A stretch of 35,958 nucleotides of DNA from Bradyrhizobium guangdongense (GCF_006483445.1 NZ_PPPT01000257.1:1-35958), one strand, 5' to 3'; shown: positions 24,163-30,918, counted from the first letter of the stretch. Program-made: numbers and translations. The notes: generated from the sequence alone by a model not told the origin.

Positions 24163-25293
24163 TTAGTTCAGCTTCGGAAGCACTTGCTTCACGACCTGCT
24201 TGCCTTCGACCACTTCGACCAGGAAGCTTTGGCGATCGAGGTCGCCGGTATCGCTGACGGTGACGTCCATCAGGATGCCCGGCTCTTCGGACGCCTTGAT
24301 GGTCAGGCCGTGCAGCGTGTCGGCGAACTTCTTCGGATCGACCTTGCCCATCTTCTCGGTGGTGGCCTTGACCATGTAGATGGCGAGATAGCCCTTCAGG
24401 CCGTTATGGTCAGGCACGTAGTTGTACTTCTTCGAGAACTTCTCGCGGAACGCCTTGATCAGGTCGACCGGCGCATCGGTGGTGAGGCCGACATGGCCGC
24501 GCGCGCCGTTGGCGGCATCGCCCGCGAGCTCGATCACCTTCTGGCCGATCAGCGTGGTCTCGCCCATCAGCGGCGCGGTGACGCCCTGGCGCTTCAGTTC
24601 TTTGAGAATGCGCGCGCTCTCTTCCTCGTTGAGATAGACGAACACGGCGTCGGGATTGGCAGCCTTGATCTTGCCGACGTCGGCGGCGAAATCGGCCTGG
24701 CCCGCTTCGGTGGAGAGATCGGCGACGACCTTGGTGCCGAGACGCTCCAATTCCTTGCTGACGACGTCGCGTCCGCCGCGGCCGAAATCATTGTTGACCC
24801 AGACCACGGCGACAGTCTTCGCCTTCATCTCGCCGTTGATGTACCGGGCGACCTTCGGCATCGAGGATTGCTGGCCGAACGAGGTGCGGAACAGGAACTT
24901 GTTGCCGGCCTGGGTCAGCTCCGCGGCCTCGCCGCCCATGATCTGCGCGATGCCGGCCTCCGCTGCGAGCGGCGCCGTCACCTTGACCGAGCCGGAATAG
25001 CCGGGTCCGAGCAGCACGTAGGGCTCGGCGTCGAGCGCCTTCTGCACCTGCGCGCGCGCCACGCCCGGGTTGGACTGCGAGTCGGCGTGGCTGACCTCGA
25101 GCTTGCGGCCGAGCACGCCACCCTTGGCGTTGATCTCCTCGATGGCGAGGTCGATGCCGTTCTTCCAGTTGGTGCCGACGGTGGCGCCGCCGCCGGACAG
25201 CTCGGCGACGTCGGCGAGCTTGATCGGCTGTGCGAAAGCAGATGTTGCGGTGGCGACGGCAAACAGGACGCCTGCCAGCAGTGTCGATTTCAT
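24163..25293 (-). CDS. Liv-type substrate-binding protein of the shikimate-type operon
   Basis: This 376-aa periplasmic binding protein of the branched-chain/aromatic (HAAT) class has a standard Sec signal peptide (MKSTLLAGVLFAVATATSAFA, predicted cleavage before QPI). Family landmarks are IKLADVAELSGGGATVGTNW, AIEEINAKGGVLGRKLEV and LGPGYSGSV. GGGAGGAGAG precedes the ATG. It lies 52 bases after the aroE-like gene and 202 bases before livH. It is the cognate receptor for the LivHMGF transporter; given aroE and quiC, shikimate, quinate or 3-dehydroshikimate are the most likely ligands (inference). Confidence 0.9.
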   Translation of the reverse strand: MKSTLLAGVLFAVATATSAFAQPIKLADVAELSGGGATVGTNWKNGIDLAIEEINAKGGVLGRKLEVSHADSQSNPGVARAQVQKALDAEPYVLLGPGYSGSVKVTAPLAAEAGIAQIMGGEAAELTQAGNKFLFRTSFGQQSSMPKVARYINGEMKAKTVAVVWVNNDFGRGGRDVVSKELERLGTKVVADLSTEAGQADFAADVGKIKAANPDAVFVYLNEEESARILKELKRQGVTAPLMGETTLIGQKVIELAGDAANGARGHVGLTTDAPVDLIKAFREKFSKKYNYVPDHNGLKGYLAIYMVKATTEKMGKVDPKKFADTLHGLTIKASEEPGILMDVTVSDTGDLDRQSFLVEVVEGKQVVKQVLPKLN

Positions 25294-25345
25294 AGTCTCT
25301 CCTCCCTTGTGCTCTTTGGTAACGGCCTTGTTCCGGCCGTTTGGT

Positions 25346-26224
25346 TTAAGCGGCGTGGGTGGCGGCGCTGCGCGCCGCCATCACACCATCGAAGGCCTCA
25401 CCCATGACGTCAGTCGAGGGGGCGAGGCCGGTGAACAGTTCGAATGCGTCGGCCGCCTGGTAGATCGCAAGCTCGCGCCCGGTCATGATCCGCGCGCCCT
25501 TGGCGCGCGCAGCCGACAACAGCGGCGTGATCAGCGGCGAGTAGACGGCATCAGCCACCCACATGCGGTCGTGAAGCTTGTCCGCCGGCACCGGCGTGTC
25601 CCGGTTCGGCAGCATGCCGACCGGCGTGGCGTTGACGAGGCCGGTCGCGCCGCGCAGGGCGTCGTCGAGGTCGGTGGTCGCGACGACGCCGGCGTGTTTG
25701 TGCAGCAGCGAAGCGAGGTTTTGGGCGCGCGCCGGCTCGCTGTCGAAGATGCGGATGTCGGTGACGGCCGAGTTGGCCAGCGCAAAGGCGATCGCCTTGC
25801 CGACGCCGCCGGCGCCGATCACGGCAACGCCGTTGCCGGATGCGCCGAGCAGCGGCGCCACGGCGCGCGCAAAACCGGTGGTGTCGGTGTTGTGGCCGAT
25901 CAGCCGGCCGTCCCTGACGACGACGGTGTTGACCGCGCCCATCGCGGCCGCGGCAGGGGCAAGCTCGTCGAGGAGGGGGACGACCGCCTCCTTATAGGGG
26001 AAGGTGACGTTGACGCCGGCAAAGCCAAGACGCCGTACCCCCTCGAGCATCATGCGCAAGCCCGCCGCATCGGCGCCGGCGACCTCGATGAGCTGGTAGT
26101 GGCCGCGTACGCCTAAGGCGTCAGCAGCGTGTTCGTGCATGGCGGGGGAGGCGGAATGCGCAATCGGCGCACCGATCAGGCCGGTGAGGAGCTTCTTCGG
26201 GGCTGCAGGTCGGCGCTGTGACAT
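25346..26224 (-). CDS. aroE: Shikimate dehydrogenase (AroE/catabolic type)
   Basis: This 292-aa NAD(P)-dependent oxidoreductase interconverts shikimate and 3-dehydroshikimate. Shikimate-site residues are visible: Ser24 and Ser26 in HSASPAMH, Lys78 in NVTFPYKE, Asn99 in GAVNT and Asp114 in HNTDTTGF; the nucleotide-binding turn is GAGGVG (137-142). The second serine matches strict shikimate dehydrogenases; some quinate/shikimate enzymes have threonine there. It is unlikely to be the biosynthetic copy, because it is embedded in a LysR-ABC-quiC cluster on one strand. It would feed 3-dehydroshikimate to QuiC. The ATG at 26224 is followed by a short Pro/Lys-rich leader. Confidence 0.88.
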   Translation of the reverse strand: MSQRRPAAPKKLLTGLIGAPIAHSASPAMHEHAADALGVRGHYQLIEVAGADAAGLRMMLEGVRRLGFAGVNVTFPYKEAVVPLLDELAPAAAAMGAVNTVVVRDGRLIGHNTDTTGFARAVAPLLGASGNGVAVIGAGGVGKAIAFALANSAVTDIRIFDSEPARAQNLASLLHKHAGVVATTDLDDALRGATGLVNATPVGMLPNRDTPVPADKLHDRMWVADAVYSPLITPLLSAARAKGARIMTGRELAIYQAADAFELFTGLAPSTDVMGEAFDGVMAARSAATHAA

Positions 26225-26355
26225 GATCCACTATCGTCTCGCGGGGCGAATTTCTCCACGTCGTTTTGCGCGGAAATTCGCAGCGTTCAAGCAAAACGAT
26301 AGCGTTTCCTTAGCCTAACACAATTACTCATTTATCTCACAAACCTAACATAATG
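26225..26355 (-). promoter_or_regulatory. AT-rich control region upstream of the aroE-like gene with repeated motifs
   Basis: This 131-base gap is notably AT-rich for the window. It contains CCTAACACAATTA (26314-26326) and CCTAACATAATGTTA (26344-26358) in direct repeat, 30 bases apart, roughly three helical turns. The second includes the palindrome AACATAATGTT (26347-26357), which overlaps the LysR stop codon. An imperfect palindrome AAACG-ATAG-CGTTT lies at 26294-26307. These are plausible operators for the LysR regulator, which lies just upstream on the same strand rather than divergently. Confidence 0.5.
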
Positions 26356-27297
26356 TTATTTTCCCCGCGCGCGGGCCTTTTGGCCGTCTCTTGAACCTTG
26401 CCGCGCCGGCTCGACGGTGCGCATCTCGGCGCGGAGCTGCTCGATGAAATACTCGACATGCAGCGACAGCGGCGCGCCGCGCTTCACCGCGATATAGGTG
26501 TCGAAGCGCGTCGGCTCGACGATCTTCAACAGCTCGATGCCGGGATAGCCGCCATGCGCCACCGTGAACTGGTCGATGATGGCGATGCCGAGCCCCGCCT
26601 TTACCAGCGCGCAGACCGTGGTGCCGAAACGCGCGCGGATCGTGATGTCGTACGCGAGCTTATGGCGGGCAAAGATCTCGGCCATGATGCGGCCGTAGGG
26701 ATCGTTGGGATCGATGCCGATCAGGGGATAGCGGGTGATCTCGGCCGCCGTCACCTGCTTGCGGCCGGCGAGCTCGTGGCCCGGCGGCACGATGCAATAG
26801 AGCTCGCCTGAGGCCAGCGGCATGAAGTCGAGGCCGGAATGGTCGAGCCGGTAGCTCATCGCCACGCACTCGCCGCGGCCGAGCATCAGATAGTCGATGG
26901 CTTCCTCGAGCTTGAGGATGTTGATGTCGATGCCGAGGTCGGGGTAGCGCCGCCGCACGCGCTCGATCGCACGGGGCACCATCACCTGCGAGATGCTCGG
27001 CACCGAGCCGATGCGCAATTCGGACAGGCCGCCGCGTCCGATTTTTGAGATGATCTCGGAGAGATCGTCCACCTTCTTGTAGACGCCGTTGATCTGCTCA
27101 AAAATGTTCTCGGCTTCCGGCGTCGGGAAGTAGCGTCCGTTCTGGCGCTGGAAGAAGCGGATACCGAGCGAGCGCTCGGTGTATTTCACCAGACGGCTGA
27201 TGCCGGGCGCCGACACGTTCAACAGCTTCGCCGCGCCGCCAATCGTGCCCGTCACCATCACGGCACGGATCACCTCGACCTGGCGCAGCGTCATCAT
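26356..27297 (-). CDS. LysR-family transcriptional regulator
   Basis: This 313-aa LysR regulator has an N-terminal winged HTH (about 2-62: LRQVEVIRAVMVTGTIGGAA, SAPGISRLVKYTERSLGIRFF) and a C-terminal type II periplasmic-binding-like effector domain (about 88-295). The C-terminal tail is basic (SRDGQKARARGK). The ATG at 27297 is chosen: GAGAGGGA lies 9 bases ahead, while the longer frame from a TTG at 27306 would abut that ribosome-binding site. It lies at the head of the leftward catabolic operon, 131 bases from the aroE-like gene. A hydroaromatic acid such as shikimate is the inferred co-inducer. Confidence 0.9.
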   Translation of the reverse strand: MMTLRQVEVIRAVMVTGTIGGAAKLLNVSAPGISRLVKYTERSLGIRFFQRQNGRYFPTPEAENIFEQINGVYKKVDDLSEIISKIGRGGLSELRIGSVPSISQVMVPRAIERVRRRYPDLGIDINILKLEEAIDYLMLGRGECVAMSYRLDHSGLDFMPLASGELYCIVPPGHELAGRKQVTAAEITRYPLIGIDPNDPYGRIMAEIFARHKLAYDITIRARFGTTVCALVKAGLGIAIIDQFTVAHGGYPGIELLKIVEPTRFDTYIAVKRGAPLSLHVEYFIEQLRAEMRTVEPARQGSRDGQKARARGK

Positions 27298-27468
27298 GAA
27301 TAGCAATCCCTCTCGTGGCGATCATCTCACGAGAGACGCGCTGTCATCCAGCCGCAAATGTCTGTCAACGTGATTATGCCGCAAGCTGTAATTGATCTCT
27401 GCGAGGTCCGCGCGTTCAGATGGATGCGCAGGCGTCTCGCGTCATCGCATCAATGCTGCAGATGCGTT

Positions 27469-27645
27469 CTAGCTGGCCGGGCCTTCGGGCGTGGCACTGT
27501 CGCGAAGATCCGCGCGCTCGCTCTCGAGCACGTCGCGCGCATATTCGATGATCTTCTGCTTGTTGGCCGTTTCACGCACGGCGAAAAACACGCGGTTGAG
27601 TTCCAGGCCGAGCACGCTGTTGAGGGCGATGTTCTCGTCTTCCAT
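27469..27645 (-). CDS. Small conserved-looking hypothetical protein (58 aa)
   Basis: This is an ATG-initiated 58-codon frame. It begins MEDENIALNSVLGLELN, continues FFAVRETANKQKIIEYARDV and ends in TPEGPAS. Third codon positions are strongly G/C and the composition is protein-like: acidic, helical, no membrane segment. GGGAA lies about 10 bases before the ATG, a weak ribosome-binding site. It is divergent from bjaR1, with 206 bases between the two starts. I do not recognise a family. The opposite strand is also open here, but its product has a random-like composition. Confidence 0.6.
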   Translation of the reverse strand: MEDENIALNSVLGLELNRVFFAVRETANKQKIIEYARDVLESERADLRDSATPEGPAS

Positions 27646-27681
27646 CGTGGGATTTCCCGCTGCCGATATTGAAGGTGTAAC

Positions 27682-27709
27682 TTGACGCCCCTTCCTCTAC
27701 AAGTAGATT
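27682..27709 (+). promoter_or_regulatory. Candidate sigma-70-type promoter for bjaR1
   Basis: TTGACG (27682-27687) is followed after 16 bases by TAGATT (27704-27709), a good housekeeping promoter match. Transcription from about 27716 would leave a leader of roughly 135 bases before the bjaR1 ATG. The leader includes a 13-codon open frame at 27749-27790. Confidence 0.5.
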
Positions 27710-27748
27710 AATCGGCAAGACATTCGTCGCACCGGAATACTACGGGGA

Positions 27749-27790
27749 ATGATGAATTGCAGCAGTGCCCAAAGGCGACGTTCGCGGTAA
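27749..27790 (+). other. Possible 13-codon upstream ORF in the bjaR1 leader
   Basis: A short frame, ATG ATG to TAA, encodes MMNCSSAQRRRSR. GGGGA lies just ahead, spaced 1 base before the first ATG and 4 before the second. It ends 61 bases before the bjaR1 ATG. Consecutive arginine codons near its end are the kind of feature seen in some regulatory leader peptides. It may equally be chance. Confidence 0.25.
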
Positions 27791-27851
27791 CGTAGCGGGG
27801 CTGTTTTCAGAGTGGCAGCCTGCGAGCGCAGGCAAGGGGCAAGGCGAACCG

Positions 27852-28580
27852 ATGGCCGCCGTGGATTATGGCCGCGAAGCGCTCGATTTCATCGAAGGCC
27901 TGGAAGCCTATCGCCGGGTCCCGGACGCCATGGATGCGCTCGAGGCGGCCTTCGGACGCTTCGGCTTCGAGGCGATCATCGTCACGGGCTTGCCGAATCC
28001 CGATCAGCATTTCTCGCAGATGGTGCTGGCCAAGCGTTGGCCGCCGGAATGGTTCAAGCTCTACACCGAGAACAGTTACGACCGCGTCGATCCCGTCATT
28101 CGCATGTGCCGGCATTCGGTGAATCCGTTCGAATGGTCGGAAGCGCCCTATGACGCCGAGGCCGAGCCGGGCGCGGCCGAGGTGATGAACCGCGCCACCG
28201 ACTTTCGGATGTCGCGCGGCTTCGTCGTGCCGATTCACGGGCTCACCGGCTACGAGGCCGGTGTCTCGCTCGGCGGCGTGCATCTCGATCTCAACCCGCG
28301 GAGCAAGCCGGCGCTGCATCTGATGGCGATGTACGGCTTCGAGCGCATCCGCCGCCTGCTCGATCCGCGGCCCATTCCGCCCGCGCTGCTGACGCCGCGC
28401 GAGCGCGAGGTCATCGCCTGGGCGTCGCAAGGCAAGTCCGCCTGGGAGATCGGCGAGATCCTCAACATCACGCAGCGGACCGCCGAAGAGCATCTTGCAA
28501 CTGCTGCGCGCAAGCTCGGCGCCGTCAACCGTACGCATGCGGTCGCGCTCGCGATTCGCCGCAAGATCATCAATCCCTAA
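27852..28580 (+). CDS. bjaR1: BjaR1, LuxR-family acyl-homoserine-lactone receptor
   Basis: This 242-aa LuxR-type regulator pairs with BjaI. The N-terminal autoinducer-binding domain (about 15-165) holds the conserved residues W67 and Y71 in EWFKLY, D80-P81 in RVDPV, W95 in FEWSE and G123 in SRGFVVP. The C-terminal LuxR HTH (about 178-240) has LTPREREVIAWASQGKS and NITQRTAEEHLATAARKL. BjaR1 is known to respond to isovaleryl-homoserine lactone. The ATG at 27852 has AAGG 7 bases upstream; an in-frame GTG at 27765 would add 29 unconserved residues and has no ribosome-binding site. bjaI follows after 83 bases. Confidence 0.93.
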   Translation: MAAVDYGREALDFIEGLEAYRRVPDAMDALEAAFGRFGFEAIIVTGLPNPDQHFSQMVLAKRWPPEWFKLYTENSYDRVDPVIRMCRHSVNPFEWSEAPYDAEAEPGAAEVMNRATDFRMSRGFVVPIHGLTGYEAGVSLGGVHLDLNPRSKPALHLMAMYGFERIRRLLDPRPIPPALLTPREREVIAWASQGKSAWEIGEILNITQRTAEEHLATAARKLGAVNRTHAVALAIRRKIINP

Positions 28581-28587
28581 GCCTCGC

Positions 28588-28605
28588 ACTGGGAAATTTC
28601 CCAAT
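28588..28605 (+). promoter_or_regulatory. lux-box-like palindrome upstream of bjaI
   Basis: TGGGAAATTTCCCA (28590-28603) is a perfect 14-bp inverted repeat, extended to ACTGGGAAATTTCCCAAT with one mismatched pair. It starts 8 bases after the bjaR1 stop and is centred about 67 bases upstream of the bjaI ATG. The position and symmetry fit a LuxR-type operator for BjaR1 autoregulation. No -35/-10 pair is obvious downstream. Confidence 0.72.
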
Positions 28606-28633
28606 ATCGAGACGACCTCTTTTCACAGAGGCT

Positions 28634-28659
28634 GCCCCCGTTTCGGAGGAAAAGGGGGC
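28634..28659 (+). promoter_or_regulatory. Hairpin overlapping the bjaI ribosome-binding site
   Basis: GCCCCC (28634-28639) can pair with GGGGGC (28654-28659), enclosing a 14-base loop that holds GGAGGA (28645-28650). The 3' arm GGGGG ends 5 bases before the bjaI ATG (28664) and could itself serve as the Shine-Dalgarno. The fold would hide the near site and display the far one, so it may set translation efficiency. Confidence 0.5.
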
Positions 28660-28663
28660 TTTC

Positions 28664-29323
28664 ATGATTCACGCAATTTCCGCGGTAAACCGTCACCTTT
28701 ATGAAGACGTCATCGAGCAGCATTTTCGCGTGCGGCACGAAATCTTCGTCGACGAGAGAAAATGGGAAGCGCTGCGCAAGCCCGACCGTCGCGACGTCGA
28801 CGACTACGACAACGAAGACGCGATCTACCTGCTTGCGCTGGAAGACCGCCGCGTTCTCGGCGGCTACCGCCTGTATCCGACCACCAAGCCGTCGATGATG
28901 AGCGAGGTGTTCCCGCATCTCGCCGCGGTGCGCGGCTGTCCTGCGGATCCGCTGATCTGGGAATGGTCGCGTTTCTTCGTCGTGCGCGACCGCCGCGACG
29001 GCGCGCTCAATCTGCAACTGATGGCGGCGGCACAGGAGTTCTGCCTCGACCAGGGCATCGAGCGGCTCTGTCTCGTCATGGAGACCTGGTGGTTGCCGCG
29101 CTTCCACGACATCGGGTTCACCGTCACGCCGTTGGGATTGCCGGCTCTCGTCGAAGGCGCCTGGACCATGGCGATCACCATCGACATCAGCCAGGACGCG
29201 CTCGATGGACTGCATGAGCGCACTGGAATGATGCGCCTGGTGCGCCAGGACGGTCCGCGGATCGACGCCATCGCCCGTGCCAACACCTGCGGCCTCGCGG
29301 CCGCGCAACGAAAGATCGCCTGA
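28664..29323 (+). CDS. bjaI: BjaI, isovaleryl-homoserine lactone synthase (LuxI family)
   Basis: This 219-aa LuxI-type autoinducer synthase joins an acyl group to S-adenosylmethionine. Hallmark residues are present: R24 and F28 in VRHEIF, W34, D47 and D49 in DDYDNED, R69 in GGYRL, F83, and E100/R103 in WEWSRFF. BjaI-type enzymes are unusual in using isovaleryl-CoA rather than an acyl-ACP, giving branched-chain IV-HSL. The sequence matches my recollection of Bradyrhizobium BjaI, and the adjacent BjaR1 supports this. GGAGGA and GGGGG ribosome-binding candidates lie in an upstream hairpin. The next small gene starts 1 base after its stop. Confidence 0.94.
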   Translation: MIHAISAVNRHLYEDVIEQHFRVRHEIFVDERKWEALRKPDRRDVDDYDNEDAIYLLALEDRRVLGGYRLYPTTKPSMMSEVFPHLAAVRGCPADPLIWEWSRFFVVRDRRDGALNLQLMAAAQEFCLDQGIERLCLVMETWWLPRFHDIGFTVTPLGLPALVEGAWTMAITIDISQDALDGLHERTGMMRLVRQDGPRIDAIARANTCGLAAAQRKIA

Positions 29324-29324
29324 G

Positions 29325-29534
29325 ATGAAGACCGTAACCCAGGAAACAAAACTCGCCATGACGATGCAGGAAGAGAATCTCGGCTACATGTCCGACATGG
29401 CGCTCGAGCTCGCGCAGATGGCCGAGGAGTCCGGGCTGACGACGCTCGCTTACCTGTTCCGGATGGCGGCGCTCGAAGCCGCCACCGCAGGCCGGGTCGC
29501 GACCCCCGAGATCGCGCAGCACGTGACGCACTAA
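29325..29534 (+). CDS. Small helical protein co-transcribed with bjaI (69 aa)
   Basis: This 69-aa protein starts 1 base after the bjaI stop, so it is almost certainly co-transcribed and possibly translated by re-initiation. Visible segments are NLGYMSDMALELAQMAEES and TLAYLFRMAALEAATAGR, rich in Ala/Leu/Met with amphipathic helical character. No signal peptide, membrane span or cysteine is seen. I do not recognise a family. Its place immediately after an AHL synthase, before a strong inverted repeat, makes it a candidate quorum-sensing accessory protein. Confidence 0.75.
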   Translation: MKTVTQETKLAMTMQEENLGYMSDMALELAQMAEESGLTTLAYLFRMAALEAATAGRVATPEIAQHVTH

Positions 29535-29545
29535 TCTGACAATTG

Positions 29546-29614
29546 CTCTCCCCGCCCGCTAAAGCGCGATGATGATTCAACCAAATCTCATCGCGCTTTA
29601 GCGGGCGGGGAGAG
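29546..29614. terminator. Perfect 27-bp inverted repeat ending the bjaR1-bjaI unit
   Basis: The arms 29546-29572 and 29588-29614 are exactly complementary over 27 bp (CTCTCCCCGCCCGCTAAAGC at the outer end), with a 15-base loop that can pair partly further. It starts 11 bases after the stop of the 69-aa gene. No T-run follows, so termination would rely on the stem itself or on Rho blockage. The CCCGCCCGC and AAAGCGCGATGA modules look like genus-wide repeat material. Confidence 0.8.
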
Positions 29615-29702
29615 ACGATCCGCGGCGCGGCAGCCGCGATGACCGCGCGTCCTTATCGCGCGCGGAGGTGCGGCGGGTTGACCCAGCCGGCACGGCGATC
29701 CC

Positions 29703-29817
29703 CAAGCCCCGCGCAGCGGCAACCCCAAGCCCCGCGCAGCGGCAACCCCAAGCCCCGCGCAGCGGCAACCCCAAGCCCCGCGCAGCGGCAACCTCAAGCC
29801 CCGCGCAGCGGCAACGT
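29703..29817. repeat. Five tandem copies of a 23-bp unit
   Basis: Copies start at 29703, 29726, 29749, 29772 and 29795, each beginning CAAGCCCCGCGCAGCGGCAA. The first three are identical, the fourth differs at the junction (CCT) and the fifth ends CGT. Each contains a small hairpin, CCGC-GCA-GCGG. The period is not a multiple of three, so the array is not a coding repeat. It sits in the 466-base gap (29535-30000) between the quorum-sensing unit and the second liv set; apart from this array and the inverted repeat at 29546 nothing else is recognised there. Confidence 0.93.
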
Positions 29818-30000
29818 CACGCCGCGCGCATCGCACAATCCCTAAGATGCAACAAAGTGCACCTCTGGCGCAGAATCGCTCTTGCGTCGGAACGATACTG
29901 CCGGTACCGATTTTGCCTTGAAGAGGCAGGGGAGCTCTTTCATTGATCTCGTCAGCGACCGAACATCGGCGCAACGTTTGGTGTGGCTGAAAGAGCGTTC

Positions 30001-30918
30001 ATGCTGCTCGTCGTCGAACAATTTCTGAACGGATTGCAGTTCGGGCTGCTCCTGTTTCTGCTCGCGGCCGGCCTGACGCTGGTGTTCGGGATCATGGATC
30101 TCGTCAACCTGGCGCACGGCTCGCTCTACATGATGGGCGCCTATTTCGCCGCGACCTTCGTCGCCTGGACCGGCAATTTCCTGCTCGGCGCGGCGCTCGC
30201 GCTCGGCGCCACGCTGCTGCTCGGCATCGTGCTCGAAGTATCAGCGCTGAGGCATCTCTATGGCCGCGACCATCTCGACCATGTGCTCGCGACCTTCGGC
30301 CTGATCTTGTTCTTCAACGAAGCGGTGCGCCTGATCTGGGGCCCGGCGGGCCTCGCGCTGCCGCTGCCGGCCTGGCTCACCGTGCCGGTGCCGATCCTGC
30401 CCGGCATTCATTATCCCGCCTATCGGCTCGCCATCATCGTCGTCGCGCTGCTGGTGGCGCTCTTGCTCTATCTCGGCGTCATGCGCACCCGCATCGGCAT
30501 GCTGATCCGGGCCGGCGCCTCCAACCGCGAGATGATCGGCGCGCTCGGCATCAACATCAAGCTGCTCTACACGCTGGTGTTCGGCTTAGGGGCCGCACTC
30601 GCCGGCCTCGCCGGGCTGATGCAGGCGCCGATCCTCACCGTGCAGATCGGCATGGGCGAGAACATCTTGATCCTGGCCTTCGTCATCATCGTGATCGGCG
30701 GCATCGGCTCGATCCGCGGCGCGTTCCTCGCAGCGATCTTCGTCGGCATGATCGACACGCTCGGCCGCGCCTTCCTGCCGAACCTGCTGCGGCAGGTGCT
30801 GAGCGGCGCCGCCGCTTCCACCGCCGCCCCTGCGCTGTCCTCCATGCTGATCTATCTCCTGATGGCGATCGTGCTCGTGGTGCGGCCGGAGGGGCTGTTT
30901 CCGGCCAATCGCCGATGA
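30001..30918 (+). CDS. livH: LivH-type ABC permease, second liv set
   Basis: This 305-aa inner-membrane permease of the HAAT class has the opening FLNGLQFGLLLFLLAAGLTL, the motif DLVNLAHGSLYMMGAY (about 37-52) and the C-terminal VVRPEGLFPANRR. A hallmark charged loop, MRTRIGMLIRAGASNREM, lies mid-protein. The ATG at 30001 is chosen with AAAGAG upstream; a GTG at 29983 would add six residues. It overlaps livM by 4 bases. This set has no adjacent binding protein, so its receptor is encoded elsewhere. The motif LAHG, in place of the leucine system's FAHG/FAQG, is common in aromatic or amide transporters. Confidence 0.92.
   Translation: MLLVVEQFLNGLQFGLLLFLLAAGLTLVFGIMDLVNLAHGSLYMMGAYFAATFVAWTGNFLLGAALALGATLLLGIVLEVSALRHLYGRDHLDHVLATFGLILFFNEAVRLIWGPAGLALPLPAWLTVPVPILPGIHYPAYRLAIIVVALLVALLLYLGVMRTRIGMLIRAGASNREMIGALGINIKLLYTLVFGLGAALAGLAGLMQAPILTVQIGMGENILILAFVIIVIGGIGSIRGAFLAAIFVGMIDTLGRAFLPNLLRQVLSGAAASTAAPALSSMLIYLLMAIVLVVRPEGLFPANRR

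Noticed and set aside
27358..27672. 104-residue plus-strand frame opposite the 58-aa gene
   Set aside because: Composition looks random (many Arg, Cys, His) and no start signal is seen. The minus-strand 58-codon frame has better codon character.
27765..27851. 29-residue N-terminal extension of BjaR1 from a GTG
   Set aside because: There is no ribosome-binding site at 27765, whereas the ATG at 27852 has AAGG at good spacing and fits the LuxR family length.
29703..29817. Possible CRISPR array
   Set aside because: The 23-bp units abut directly with no spacers, and no cas gene is nearby. It is a plain tandem repeat.
29639..29946. Open frames through the tandem repeats giving repeat-rich proteins
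   Set aside because: The 23-base period shifts frame every copy, so the apparent peptide repeats arise from reading all frames. No ribosome-binding site or conserved sequence is visible.
29845..30000. Sigma-54 (-24/-12) promoter ahead of the second livH
   Set aside because: A TGGC...TTGC-like stretch near 29870 has the wrong spacing between the GG and GC elements.
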